DNA from: Sipunculus nudus
Taxonomy: Eukaryota; Annelida; Sipuncula; Golfingiida; Sipunculidae
NCBI GenBank assembly: GCA_026874595.1
Contig: CM049313.1
Coordinates: forward strand, 68,194,659-68,258,658
Direction: 5' to 3'
DNA length: 64,000 bases
Part shown: in pieces, positions 1 to 12,924 of the stretch
Position numbering within the stretch: position 1 is the first letter of the stretch
How the letters are laid out: each line of letters starts with the position of its first letter
Translations under genes and position numbers: made by a program
The notes under the pieces: model-generated
The model's database searches: none
The model's input: the letters and a program-made list of their open reading frames with translations, nothing else
Told to the model about the DNA's origin: nothing

Positions 1-185
1 GCATAGTTTGGGCATAGTTTGAGCAATCTTTTCATAACTGATTAATGCCTGGTTGTCTATGAGCTGTCCATCATCAAATACAGTTTGTTCCATACAGATA
101 TTGTGTCACTATTTCTAGGCTTAAACATATTGAATATACATTATCTGGTAAGATATTTAATCTACATAATCAATACTTTTTATTT

Positions 186-3000
186 GCTCAGCTGACTTCA
201 ATTCTTCTGAGATATAGTGATGATTATTGTCTGTTATAGCATCCAAATATATGTCTGTTATACTGGCATGTTTTGAAATCCTTAGACCCGCAAATCCAAA
301 ATTGGGCATACAGTTAGTTGCCACTAAGTTCTCCTACCAAACTGAAAACTAGGTCACAGAGACTTCTTTAAAAAAATTAAGGAAAAACCTCAATCTTCCA
401 TTGAAAACCTATTGTAACACTTCAGGACAACCTAATATCAAAACCACTTAATTGTTTTGTTCATATTTAGAATTAATATTCCTCTATACACTTCCTTAGC
501 CTTTGCTGGAAATTAGGTCAGTATTACATAATTTTTTAAAAGTTCTGGATCAGAACATTTGGTGCCTTCTGAGTAGATTGAGAAACATTTTTTGACACTT
601 AACATTTTTTTCAAGGATATGACTTTTTGTCGTCAAGATCAAATTGTATACCATTTATAATTTTGTAATTTTTTTAAGTAATAAGCATTAATCTAAAATC
701 AGTACCTTAAATTTTGCCCAACTATTTTCATGGCACATTTTTCCTTTAAGCACTGTTTAATTATTTTCATAGCATGTATACATAAGATTTTAATCTTTTA
801 AATCTAAAATTTGAAAATAAAAGCTCATTAATAGGACTATTTATTGATTTTTTTTGGAGGTTCTATTATATTCACTTGCATTATCAAGATCCAGGCAGCC
901 CATTTCTGATCTCAGGAGGATGTTAAACAGCTCTCTGTGATTAGTGCATTGGTCACTGGGGAGTGCACCTGCATTCTGTCACAGGTGTAAAGTTTGTATC
1001 ATAACACCTGTCCACACACCTGCAGCAATATACACCAGGTGTAATGCTCTTGTTTGTATTTCCTTTTATTTCCTTAAATGTTAAGCTGTTTCCACACTAA
1101 ATGTACAAAACATTTATTGAAATCATAATTAAAAGGAGTAATCCAGAAAATGCCATATTGTGGTAATGTTAAGATCTGAATAGCTCTGCTTTTGAGCAAG
1201 TTTAAGGTTATAAGGTAATACCTTTGTTTAGACTTGCCAGTTTGTATGTCCTAAATCCCAGGCTTTTGGGTGCAGTGAAGCCTGCTGGTTGTTTATCAGA
1301 TGGCCTGACAAGGACAGGATAGTAATGTAGCTTCCTGTTAAATAAATTTAACAAATTAATGTTTCAAAATATAATTAAATCTATAAGTATGTACAGTTAG
1401 GGTTCATTAATAGTTAAATTTAGAATTGTGAATTCTTAATCAAGTTATTTTTATACAAATCTCTGTGACAGGAGGTATTATATATGGTATACCGAAAGTC
1501 TGTCCATTTGTCTGTCCTGCCTTCAGGTTCTCCATTAAGTTTTAGTGTTGCCATGATAACTCACCAGGGTTTTAATGAATTTTCATAAAACTCACCGTAA
1601 CTACTTACTAAATTTTTAGCTCAGCTGACTGTAAGTCATCTGAGCTATAGTCGTGGTCCATTGTCCGTTGTCCGTCCGTCTGTCTGTTTGTCCGTCTGTC
1701 CGGATGTCCATCCGTAAGACTGGCACGTTTCGACACCGTTGGACCTACGAATCTGAAATTCGGCATACAGTTAGATGTCCCCAAAATCTCCTACCATGAT
1801 GAAAATTGGGTCAATAGGACTTCGTTCTTCCGAGATATTAAGGAAAAACCTCAATTTTTTATTAGAAATTTATTTTCACACTTCAGGACTGCCTAATATC
1901 AAAACCACTCATCTGGTTTTCTTCATATTTACCATAAATATTCCTCTATATAGTTTCTATGTACATGCCCGATATTAAGTCAGTATTATATAATTTAAAA
2001 AAGTTATGGGCCCAAACATAATGGACTTTGTAAAAAAATCAGGAAGATATTTGGTCACTTAAGACCAAAAGTGTTAAAGGTAGGGACTTTTTTCCAGTAA
2101 TACAACTTTAATTAATCAAAATTTAATTGTATACCAAAAATTAGATCAAAATCTGTTAAATTTTTTTAAATATTGGCAAAAATATAAAATTGGTACCTTA
2201 TATTTTGCCCAACTTTGGCCACGGCACGTTTTTTTCTTGTAAGCGCTGTGGATTTAATTTTCACAGCATGTATACATAAGGATTTAATCTGCTAAAATCT
2301 GAAATTTGAAAATAAAAGCTGCATAATTAGGCTAGTTATTGATTTTTTTGGAGGCTCTTGTTCCCTTACATTGTCAAGCAGTCCACTTTGATGACTGTAG
2401 GTCATTCAGTGAACATCTCTATGCTCCCCAGGCTGTTGGCATAATTTTAGGTGTCCCCAAAATCTCCTACCATACCGAAAATTGGGTCATTAGGACTTCG
2501 TTCCTTCGAGATATTAAGGGAAAAAAACTCCGTTTTCCATAACAAAAGCCATTGTTACACTTCAAGGCTGCCTAATATCAAAACCACTAATCTGCTTTTG
2601 ATCATATTTAATATTCACATGCTTTCATACACTTTCTATGAACATACCAAAAATTAGGTCAGTTTTGGGTATTATTTTGAAGTTATGGGCCAAAACATAA
2701 TGCAATTTTTTAAAAAAATCAGGAAATATATTTACTCACCAAACATGAGAATTGCTGAACCTAGAGACTTTTTTTCAAGAATATAACTTTATTTAATCAA
2801 GATTCAATTGTTTACCCAAAATTAGATCTGAATTTTGCAAATTTTTCAAGTTATTAGCATTAATAAAAAATCAATACCTTAAATTTTGTCCAACTTTAGC
2901 ACTGTTGATTTAATTTTCACAGCATATATACATTATATACATAAGGATTTAATCTTTTAAAATCTGAAATTTCAAAGAAATTGATTGGAAAGAATAGCTT
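186..3000 (+). repeat. Three diverged copies of an interspersed repeat (about 190-840, 1617-2345, 2440-2980)
   Basis: The segments share a recognisable order of blocks: a hairpin head beginning GCTCAGCTGA (186, 1617), then a GTCC-rich stretch (best at 1665-1705), then 'GGCATACAGTTAG', 'TCTCCTACCA', 'ATTAAGG(G)AAAAA', 'CTAATATCAAAACCACT' and an AT-rich tail containing 'TTTTGCCCAACT'. The third copy lacks the head. Many ORFs here are only repeats read in frame. No coding exon was found between 1 and 5222, so the upstream exons of gene A should lie left of the window. Confidence 0.7.
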
Positions 3001-4800
3001 TTATTCATGTTTTCATACACCATGTCAAGTGTTGTTTACATCTAGCCCACCTAGTAGTACAGCCTTCACTTGCATTATGTAACCCACCCCAGGCAGCTTG
3101 CCTTGGGTCAGCTTGGCCACTTCCAGCAGGCTTCCCCTCTGCCCTGCACCCCCCCCCCCCCCCAGATGGTGCATAAACTAGATGAATGTTATTATTTTCT
3201 GTATTTGATTCATTCTTATTCTAGGCTATGCTACATTTTAGACTTTGTATTGTACCACCAGGGTTACAATGATTAAAGTGTACATTTAATTGTGTCCACA
3301 AAGTGGTGTATTGCTATGACAGTGTGGATGTTCATGAAATAAGTAATTCCTTACTTCAGAGGAGTAAAAACTTCACCAGGTGTGAAATTGACTATTAATT
3401 CCAATAATAAATTAAAACTGGGATAGTAATTAGCACAATTATATTGTATGTCCCTCATTCAACCAACAGTGTGTATACTTTATTTGAAAAGATGTTTTAT
3501 TTTATCAAATTTACTGAATCTTTTATTTTATTTTGGTGAATAAAATTAAGCATGTACTGAAAACTCCAATGTGCAAAACTTTTTAATAGTGATTCAAGGA
3601 ATATTCTTGTAGATGCCATGTTGTGGCATTATTTTCTTTTAAATTCAGTTTAAACATTTATGATTTAAAAATAATAAAATATATGTGCATGCATAATATG
3701 ACCCAATATGAGCTACACTCTGGATATATGACGATTGCAACTTTTGCAACAATTCTAATATTTTAACTTATAGTTTGTTTTTTACTCTGTATATATAATG
3801 ATTGCAACTTTTGCAACAATTCTAATATTTTAACTTATATTTTCAGGTTTTTTATTAAAATTTATAAAAACTGTAAATAAAAAATTTGATTCAGATAAAA
3901 ACTTCTTAATGGAAAAAGTGGATATGCTTAAAAAAAAATAGGATTATATATAAACTTAAATGCATTATTCCCTTGAAAGTGAAATAAAGGTATTAGTCCA
4001 TTCTGTCCACTTGCCTGTCCATCTGTAAATTTTCATATGCATCACAGTATCTCAAAACTGTTACTGTTTTTCTTCATGACAGTCTTGTCAGAGTATTAGT
4101 TTGCAATCATATATTTAGAACTTTACTATAACCAAGTAGGAGGGCCCTTTTCCTCTTAGCTTTTCATATTCTTATATAAATGAAAAACATTACAATAGAA
4201 TATTTCTACATCCACCTTCGTGCTGCCCTCACTTTTCCCTTCTCCGAACCCCATCCCAAAGTCAGCCTCAGTAAGCAAGAACAGGATGAATCAGATATAT
4301 TCATACTTTAATATTTTGTATAACTATTCGTCCATAGGTACCTATGTACATGTCAGAAATTATGTCAATATTGTGTAATATGTAGACATAGTGGGCATCA
4401 CAATAATGTGTCTTGTCAAGACTAAAGAGATATTGTGTCATACAGTCACAAATTCATAAATCACTTCATCAGCATAGTTAATCATAACATCATATCTGTC
4501 AAATTGAAAGCTTGCAGACTACCATACACTTTAGATCCTTCAACAAATAGCCTTAAGTATCATCATTCTACTACTGCTTATTACTGCTGTCATTGCATTC
4601 ATATTTGCTCAAATATATCACAATTTTCAACCCCTCCTAAATAAATAAAAAATAAACCACTATATTTGATTCTATTAATCCATCAGTCAGGTAATTTCAT
4701 TTATCATTTACTCACATATTACATTACATTCCTTTATAATAGCCCGACATGTCCATGATATTCATAAGCTTTATCGACACAGTGGAGAAACATTTATAGT
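3000..4800. other. AT-rich non-coding stretch with a small tandem duplication
   Basis: No exon or gene was recognised. It contains a short poly-C run near 3150 and a tandem duplication of about 40 bp with a spacing of about 67 bp (near 3730 and 3797; both carry 'ATTGCAACTTTTGCAACAAT'). Confidence 0.5.
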
Positions 4801-4808
4801 CCAATCAC

Positions 4809-5150
4809 GATCAGCTGAGCGCCGTGACCCATGGGTCCCTTGTTTCCTCTTAGTTCAATTTTTTTGGCAAAATCCACACATATTTAATGAGGTCAGAGGT
4901 CCCTAAGTGGAAAACTGAGTGATCAGTCCATTTCTATTTTTTAAATATTTAATAATTATGAATAAATTTTTCCCAAATAAACACTGTTGAATTAAATTTC
5001 ATATCCTGTATGTATATGGAGAGATATTTTAGCCATGGCCTATATATTACTGTTTTCCTCTCAGACTTTGTCTCCAATTGTTATTAATTTAGATTTTTTA
5101 CCTTTAAGGTCAAATTCAGTTGAGCAACATGACCCATGGGTTCCTTTTTT
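4809..5150 (+). repeat. 3' ends of two hairpin-family elements
   Basis: The repeat-family terminus 'CAGCTGAGCG' followed by the palindrome GACCCATGGGTC occurs near 4811-4842. A second, weaker copy ('TTGAGCAACATGACCCATGG') occurs near 5122-5145. Both match the right ends at 7028, 11849 and 24054. They lie just upstream of the first exon of gene A in the window. Confidence 0.6.
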
Positions 5151-5222
5151 ATTTTTAATTGAAGCAGCTATGCAGTGATTTATTTACAGAGTGAAATCAA
5201 TAATTTTGTATTTGATTTTCAG

Positions 5223-5380
5223 GCAAGGACCCGCATGCCTTGGCACTTTATAGTGTCCTGTCTCAGCTGATGGAGGACATGTACTCACTGCCTGCACCTA
5301 TTGTTATGTTTCTGAAGGCAGCCAATGAACAGCTTCCTGGTAAACATGTGACCGCTCCACACGGATCAGCTGCCATAAAG
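5223..5380 (+). CDS. Gene A, internal coding exon (first in window), unidentified protein
   Basis: The exon follows a pyrimidine-rich acceptor (TTGATTTTCAG) and ends at AAG before the donor GTGAGT. It opens with two bases of a split codon and then reads 52 sense codons, starting KDPHALALYSVLSQ and ending SAAIK. Five further exons downstream join it with compatible phases to give 301 residues ending at a stop at 17582, so the window holds the C-terminal part of a larger protein. The peptide looks soluble and alpha-helical: no signal peptide, membrane segment, or cysteine or zinc pattern. I do not recognise the family. The segment from the fourth and fifth exons (FTEKLMTSLV... then HENLVRVNHFLMNNHP) weakly recalls the last helices of RasGAP domains, but the canonical FLR...NPAI signature is not evident, so no function is assigned. 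Confidence 0.85.
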
Positions 5381-5401
5381 GTGAGTGATCTATTTTACTA
5401 G

Positions 5402-5538
5402 ACCAGCTGACTGTCAGTCATGTGAGCTATAGCATTCAATGTCTGGCTGTCAAGCTGTCAGTAGGGCTCAAATCGAACTTCCAAGTTTACATCCATTGAG
5501 GTGCTTAGCCAATCTCCTTGCAACCCTGAAATTATGTC

Positions 5539-5586
<48 letters not shown>

Positions 5587-7028
5587 TGCAGGCTACAGGC
5601 CAAAAGCATGCTTTGGAGCACTCAGACAGTAAGAAAGCACAAATGTAACCATTAGACCTAGAATCTCCTTACGCAAATCAAGGGAAGTCTGGGCCAAGTC
5701 TCCACTGAACCATGGTGATCTATATTCTGCAAACTATGAGCAATTACATGATTTTGAGCAGCCAGAATGTCAGACAGGGCACAAATACAAAATGTAGGAT
5801 CTCGAAACCTTTAACTTAAAATAAAGGAGTTCATTGTTAAGTTTCTTTGATCACCTGAAATTAGGTCACTGTGGCCTATATTATGTGACCTATGGGCTGA
5901 AAACCTCATTTTGTGCACCCAGACAATCATACCAGGTACAAATTGTATCCTTTCCTTTGAAATTTCTTATGTTACATTCAGGGAGGTCCTTGGCAAATGT
6001 CCTTAGAAACATGTAATTAAGTCACCTTAACCTATATTCTGAGAACAAAATGTCATATGAGCACCCTGAATGTCAGATGGGCATAATCATGTGTGTTAGA
6101 CCTAGAATCATATAATGCAGCATCCAGGGATTTTCTGGGCAAATCTTCTTGAAAACCTAAAATTAGGTCATGGTTACATATTTGCCAAACACATGATTTA
6201 AGCACCCAGACTGTCACCAGATTGTCTGATAGGACACAAATTGTATCCTTTAGGTCTAGCATCTTCCAATGTAATATTTATGGAGGTTCTTGGCAAATGT
6301 CCCTGGAAACATTATTTTAGGTCAATGTGACTTTAGAAAAATACATCATTTTAACATCCCGAATGTCCCACGGACACAAATCTTAACTTTCTGACATAGA
6401 ACATTCTATTGTAAAATACAGGGAGGTCTTTGGCAAGTCTTCTTTGGATCTTGAAATTAGGTCAATCACTGTGACATATTCTGTGAGCTATAGGGAAAAA
6501 CATGATTTTAATACTGTGAAAGTCAGATGGGCACAAATCATAACTATTGGACTTAGAACATTCCAACTTAAAATTCAATGAGGATTTGGGCATATTCTGT
6601 GAGCTATGTGATAGCTGGAACATGATTTGAGCACCGTATTAGCCAGATGGTCATAATTGGTAGCAGTTGGACCTAGAAACTTCTAATTTAATGAAGATCC
6701 AGGGTGGGCCTTGTAAAATCTTCTGAGAGACCTTAAATAAGGTCATTGTGACCCATATTCTGTGAGCACTTGGCACCAGAAAAGTTGGATGGACATCTAG
6801 GGATTTCTTGGTAAAACCTCGGAAATCCTAGATAAGGTCACCTTATCCTATTTACTGTAAGCCCAATGGACAAAACACCTAATTTTGAGCACTCTGGAAG
6901 TCATATTATCCATAGTTCAAGGTTTCTTAACAAATATATTTCACCAGATCATAGCGTTGATAATTAATACATGCATCACCTTGTATGACAAATTCACCTG
7001 AGCCATCATGGCTCATGGGTCACTTGTT
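5402..7028 (+). mobile_element. Hairpin-headed repeat element with degenerate tandem core, inside a gene A intron
   Basis: The left end is a variant of the family hairpin (CAGCTGACTG...GTGAGCTATAG). The right end is 'CACCTGAGCC' followed by a degenerate GACCCATGGGTC palindrome and CACTTGTTAT. The interior is a run of diverged units of about 170-180 bp, each carrying versions of 'AGACCTAGAA', 'TTGGCAAAT' and 'AAATTAGGTCA'. An AT microsatellite is embedded near 5542. No protein is encoded, so it is non-autonomous. Confidence 0.6.
5542..5584. repeat. (AT)n microsatellite
   Basis: Uninterrupted AT dinucleotide run within the intron of gene A. Confidence 0.95.
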
Positions 7029-7639
7029 ATTGTGTACTGCTAGCTTAACTAAGTATGTGCATCTGCAGAATTCCATTCTGTTGTCAGACTGCCTTGCAGG
7101 GCAGTAGCACCAGGTTCTTCTCATTTTATACCCTGGTGTTAACCAGGCCCTGTGACTACTGCACCTTGCAGGTCATGGGCATGTACTCATCCCCTTTACT
7201 GGGTCATACCATTATGGAACAGACAAAAAGGCATACTTAATTGTAAATGAAACACGGCCATTCAGCATGGCCCTCCCTGCATGGCCTTCCCACCCTTTCC
7301 TGTTAACATTTATTTAAGATTACCCACAAATTCTGACACAATTCACCTTTACATTACAGGCAACATCTTTTTCAGCCTATGCTGTATCTTTACCAAATTT
7401 TCAACAGTTCTTACTGAGAGAGTTTGCTTGAGGTATTTGGAAGTCCCTGAAACATGAAATTAAATATGTGATATGTTTGACCTGAGAGAATCTAGCTATA
7501 ATTAGGTGATCTAGGTGCCAATTTGAGTGCGCTTAAGTAAGTTGTAAACTATCAAGGGTTAATTAAACCTACAGAGAGCTCACTCTGGGTTGGGGTTGAC
7601 CTTTAAAAACTTACTGATTGGACATCTTTTTCTCTTCAG
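7029..7639 (+). other. Gene A intron remainder
   Basis: Intronic sequence leading to the acceptor TTTTTCTCTTCAG at 7639. I see no additional exon or structured element. Confidence 0.6.
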
Positions 7640-7784
7640 GTTCTAGCTGTGTTTCTGAGAAGTTGTTTACTGGACCCTACGCACAGGACAAAAATCTGTA
7701 ACAGTCAGCTCCACCAGGAAGTGGTCCGGAGGTTGACTCAGTTCGCAGACAGTCTGTACTGTGTCCTAACAGGCCTGCCCCCTG
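7640..7784 (+). CDS. Gene A, coding exon 2 in window
   Basis: Acceptor TTCTCTTCAG, donor GTGAGA. It reads 48 codons in phase with the preceding exon (which ends on a whole codon) and ends with a single G that pairs with GT at the start of the next exon. The peptide begins VLAVFLRSCLLDPTHR and ends LTGLPPG. Phase continuity with both neighbours is the main support. It contains the only FLR motif of the protein, but the residues that follow do not fit a RasGAP signature. Confidence 0.87.
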
Positions 7785-8109
7785 GTGAGAAAAACAGTAA
7801 ATTTTCTGTATATTAATAGTCGAAAACTTGATTTTCTTAAATTCCATGTATGACAAAAGTTAGGACATAATATTTAAATTCAGTTGTAATATTACCTTTA
7901 ATTATTATATTGTAAGCTTGTGAAATAGTAAAATTTTTATATAACCTGAGAGATATGTTATACTGTCCTTATGATGATGGCTTACATCTGTTCCATTATT
8001 CTTTACCCCATGCATATAAAACCTGAAATAATAAGATATCATCCTCCTAGTTTGGTTCCCTTCACCTCCTTTAGTGGACAGTTCTGCCCGAATAGGCCTT
8101 TGACCTATT

Positions 8110-11100
8110 ATTAGCTCAGCTGACTGAAAGTCATCTGAGCTATAGGGATCACCTTTTGTCCGTCGTCCGTCCGGCCGTCCTGGCGTCTGTCCGTTAACAG
8201 GGCACAAATCGTAACCGCTTGAACTGGAATCTTCTTACTTGACATCCTGGGAGGTCCAAGAAAAATCTCCTTGGAAACCAGAAATTAGGTCTCTGTTACC
8301 CATATCCTTCGAGCTATGGGGCCCCAAAGTACCCCCCAGAAAAGTCCAAAATTTTATACAAAAACTTCAGTATCTCATTAACTACTTGAATGATGGTCAT
8401 GATTTGTGGAATAACTATTGATCATGAGATGTGTCATCTGTTCCTGCAGACTGGTGGCGCCACCTGTATCGTTCAATTTTTTACGATTTTTTCCTCTATT
8501 TTTGAGACCTTTAAGGATGCTGTCATCTGTTAGCATGGCACAAATAGTAACGACTGGACCTAGAATCTTCATTCTTGACACACAGGGAGACCCATGAAAA
8601 GTCTCCATGGAAATATGAAATTAGGTCTCTGTTACCCATATCCTTTAAGCTGTGGCACTCCAAAGTACAGCTCAGATTAATGGAAAATTTGATATAAAAG
8701 CTGAAGTATCTGAACAACGAATGCAGGGATGACCATAATTGTTTGCATGGATTTTGATCATGGAGTGTGTCATCAGTTTCTGCAGCCTGGGTGCGCCACC
8801 TCTATTTTTTTTTTTTTTTATTTTTTACGAATTGTTTTCTCTTTTTTTTTGAGACCTTTAAAAATGTGAACATCTTTTAGCATGGCACAAATCGTAACGA
8901 CTGGACCGAAAATCTTCATTCTCAATACACTGAGAGACCTATGAAAAGTCTCCATGGAAACCAGAAATTAGGTCTCTGTTACCCATATCCTTCGAGCTAT
9001 TGGGCCTCAAAGTACCCCCCCAGAGTAGTCAAAAATTTCATACAAAAACTTCAATATCTCAATAACTACATCACTGATGGTCATGATTTTTGGCATACAT
9101 ATTGATTATGAGAGGTTCCATCAGTTCCTGCAGACTGGTGGCGCCACCTATATTGTTTGATTTTTTTACGTTTTCTTCCTCTATTTTTGAGACCTTTAAG
9201 GATGCTGTCATCTGTTAGCATGGCACAAATCGTAACGACTGGACCTAGAATCTTCATTCTCAATACACTGAGAGTCCTATGAAAAGTCTCCATGGAAACC
9301 AGAAATTAGGTCTCTGTTACCCATATCCTTCGAGCTATTGGGCCTCAAAGTACCCCCCCAGAGTAGTCAAAAATTTCATACAAAAACTTCAATATCTCAA
9401 TAACTACATCACTGATGGTCATGATTTTTGGCATACATATTGATTATGAGAGGTTCCATCAGTTCCTGCAGACTGGTGGCGCCACCTATATTGTTTGATT
9501 TTTTTACGTTTTCTTCCTCTATTTTTGAGACCTTTAAGGATGCTGTCATCTGTTAGCATGGCACAAATCGTAACGACTGGACCTAGAATCTTCATTCTTG
9601 ACACACAGGGAGACCCATGAAAATTCTCCATGGAAACCTGAAATTAGGTCTCTGTTACCCATATTCTTTAGGCTGTATGGCTCCAAAATACCCCCCAGAA
9701 TAATGGAAAATTTGATACAAAAAGTGCAGTATCTCAATAACTACAACACTGATGGTCATGATTTTTGGCATACATATTGATCATGAGCTGTTCCATCAGT
9801 TTCTGCAGAGAGGGTGCGCCACCTCTATTTTTTTCAAATTTTTACGAATTTTTTTCTCTTTTTTTGAGACCTTTGAAGATGTGGTTATGTATCAAGAGGG
9901 TACAAATTGCAACAACTGGACCTAGAAACTTCATTCTTGTCATGCAAGGAGGCCCATGAAGAGTGCCTGTGGAAACTTGAAATTAGGTCTCTGTTACCCA
10001 TATCCTTCAAGCTATAGGACTCTGAAGTATCCCTTAGAATAATGGACAATTTGATACAAAAGCTGAAGTATCTGAACAACTAATACGGAGATCATCATGA
10101 TTCTTTGTATGGATATTGACCATTAAGTGTTTTTAGCTCAGCTGACTGTAAGTCATCTGAAGTATCCCTCAGAATAATGGACAATTTGATACAAAAGCTC
10201 AAGTATCTAAACAACTATTGCAGTGATCACCATGATTCTTTGCATGGATATTGATCATGGAATGTGTCATCAGTTTCTGCAGTATGGTGGCGCCACCTGT
10301 ATTTTTTTTTATTTTTACGAATTTTTTTCTCTTTTTTTGAGACCTCATAAGATGCGGTCATCTGTTAACATGGCACAAATCATAACAACTGGACCTAGAA
10401 TCTTCTCTCTTGACATGCTGAGAGGCCCATGAAAATTCTCCTTAAAAACTTGAAATTAGGTCTCTGTTACCCATAACCTCTGAGCTATGGGGCTCCGAAG
10501 TACCCCCCAGAATAATAGAAAATTTGATACAAAAGCTCAAGTATCTGGACAATTATTATATTGATCACCATGATTCTTTGCATGGATATTGATCATGAAA
10601 TGTTTCATCAGTTTCTGCATTCTGGTGGCGCCACCTGTATTTTTTTCAATTTTTAGCTCAGCTGACTGAAAGTCATCTGAGCTTTAGGGATCACCTTTTG
10701 TCCGTCGTCCGTCCGGCCATCCAGGCGTCTGTCTGTTAACAGGGCACAAATCGTAACCGCTAGACCGGGAATATTCTTACTTGAAATCCTGGGAGGTCTA
10801 TGGTAATTCTCCTTGTAAACCTGAAATTAGGTCACTATGACCTATATTCTTCGAGCTATGGGGTTCTGAAGTACCCCCCAGAATAATGCAAAATTTAATA
10901 CAAAAGCTCAAGTATCTGAACAACTAATGCATTAATCACCATGATTCTTTGCATGGATATTGATCATGGAGTGTTTCATCAATTTCTGGAGATTGGTGGC
11001 GCCACCTATATTTTTTTTATTTTTTACGATTTTTTTTCTCTACTTTTGTGATCTTTAAACATTTGGTCATCTGTAAACAGGGCACAAATCATAATGACTG

Positions 11101-11849
11101 GACCTAGAATCTTCTGTCCTCACCTCCAGGGAAGCCCATAAAAGGTCTACATGGAAACCCGAAATAAGGTCCCTGTTACCCATATTCTGTGAGCTATGGG
11201 GCTCTGAAGTACCCCCCAGAATAAAGATTTGGTCATATATTAACAGGGCACAAATCATAATGACTGGACCTAGAATCTTCTGTCCTCACCTCCAGGGAAG
11301 CCCATAAAAGGTCTACATGGAAACCCGAAATAAGGTCCCTGTTACCCATATCCTTCATGCTCTGGGGCTCTGAAGTACTCCCCAGAATAAAGATTTGGTC
11401 ATCTGTTAACAGAGCACAAATTATAATGACTTGACCTAGAATCTCCTTTCTTGATATGCTGGGAGGCCCCTGAAAAGTCTCCTTGTGCACCTGAAATTAC
11501 ATCTCTGTTACCCATATCCTTCATCCTATGCGGCTTTGAAATACCCCCCAGAATAAACATTTGGATTTGTTAACAGGGCACAAATCATAATAACTGGAAC
11601 TAGAATTTTATTTTTTGACATGCTGGGAGACCCCTGAAAAGTCATCTTGTAAACCTTGAAAATAGGTGTCTGTTACCCATATCCTTCATGCTACAGAGCT
11701 CTATAGTACCCCAATGAATATTGGATGATTTTATACAAAAGGTCAAGTTTCGAAAAAGTATTTCATTCAGATTTGACATTCAGATGATAAAATTACTTTT
11801 GTCAATGTCTTCCTGGTCAGCTGAGCGTCATGACCCCTGGGTCACTTGT
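8110..11849 (+). mobile_element. 3.7-kb hairpin-headed element with satellite-like core, inside a gene A intron
   Basis: The left end is the family hairpin (TAGCTCAG c TGACT gaa AGTCA t CTGAGCTA) followed by a GTCCGTCGTCCGTCCGG head. The right end is TCAGCTGAGCG + GACCCCTGGGTCAC, so the termini form an inverted GCTCAGCTGA/TCAGCTGAGC pair. The core is about ten tandem units, mostly 338-343 bp, shorter (about 165-170 bp) at the 3' end. Each carries a 'GGCACAAAT...GACTGGACCTAGAAT' block, 'AAATTAGGTCTCTGTTACCC' and, in the long units, the palindrome GGTGGCGCCACC. Two further head copies at 10134 and 10652 show head segments inside the array. No transposase is present. Confidence 0.7.
8933..9611 (+). 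repeat. Two near-identical adjacent 338-bp units
   Basis: The sequence starting near 8933 and the one starting near 9271 are almost base-for-base identical through one whole unit, whereas other units in the same array differ at many positions. The 70-residue reverse-strand ORFs at 9081-9293 and 9419-9631 match in all but their first residues for this reason and are not genes. Confidence 0.85.
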
Positions 11850-11946
11850 GTGAAAAAAGGTAGCATGTAAATTTGTGAATACTTGCAAGTATTAATGTAT
11901 TATTATTAATGAATGATCATTAAAAATGTCTGAACTTGCATTTCAG

Positions 11947-12049
11947 GTGCTGGAATGAGCATGCCAAAGTCTGCCTCAGTGTTTCTAAAGGCTAACAGAA
12001 ACTGGATCCTCGAGTTGACGGAGACCATAGCAGACCATTTTATTGCTGA
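11947..12049 (+). CDS. Gene A, coding exon 3 in window
   Basis: Acceptor CATTTCAG, donor GTAAGT. The initial GT completes a GGT glycine with the previous exon. 33 codons follow (AGMSMPKSASVFLKANRN...), and the exon ends in GA, which the first T of the next exon completes to GAT (Asp). It is short but consistent in phase on both sides. Confidence 0.85.
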
Positions 12050-12924
12050 GTAAGTTAATATCTTTTGTATCTTTATTAAGCAAGGCAGTCACTCACTCCT
12101 GATGTCATAAATTAAATATCGGAATGTACCATTGCCCCCAGAGTAGAAGTTAAGGGCCAATGAATTTAAACCTGATAAGTAAATTTGTGTACCTTAACAA
12201 ACACCCAGTACTGTTTTATACCTGTGTTTAACATCTCCTGCACCATGTTCTGAGGAGATTACAGGTAAATCTTGCAGGCACCCAAAGCCATGGAGAATAT
12301 TGGTCTAATAATAGCAATAGTTTTAAAGTAAAATGGTGCAGCATTAATGTGGCTCAAATTCATGAGATAACAACTTTATAATCAAGATCACACTGGACTA
12401 GGAAAACTCTGGGACTGGGAAGATGGAGCCGAAGACAAAGTAATAAAACCCAGGACAGAGAACCTAATGTGCTAAGAGCAAGACCAGGACACCTATATAA
12501 TTATTATATTTCCTCGATCAGGCGCCGAACATTCAATATTTTCAGACTCTTCTGTGACCCAATGTTTAAACAAAACAGGCTTCTGTTTAAGAACAGAATG
12601 TATTGATAAAATACAATATCTGGCTAGCTCGGCAGGGACAACCCTAAATAAATCTATCAAAACAGTGGATTTTATTTAATTTAATATGCCTACAAAGGAA
12701 TTGTTTTGAAAATGTTGCTGGCAAATGGGCTGTGTTCACAAAATGTCCTATAATATCATAGGGAATTAGGAAACATCTACAAACTATGCAATTGCTTAAT
12801 TAAATAAGATTTTACAGGGAATTTAAGAGAGGGGCTCTGCAGTTGTCAACAAAAATTGGCACTGCATCTAATTAATTTTTTTAAAACTTTCTTTCTTTTA
12901 TCTGATTTGGCTTGACACATAACT
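12050..12924 (+). other. Gene A intron, no element recognised
   Basis: AT-rich intronic DNA without a recognisable exon, repeat terminus or RNA gene. Confidence 0.5.

Noticed and set aside
8378-11490. Family of 60-85-residue minus-strand ORFs (KILGPVVTICAML...)
   Set aside because: They repeat because the DNA is a tandem array; frames break between units and no protein pattern is conserved.
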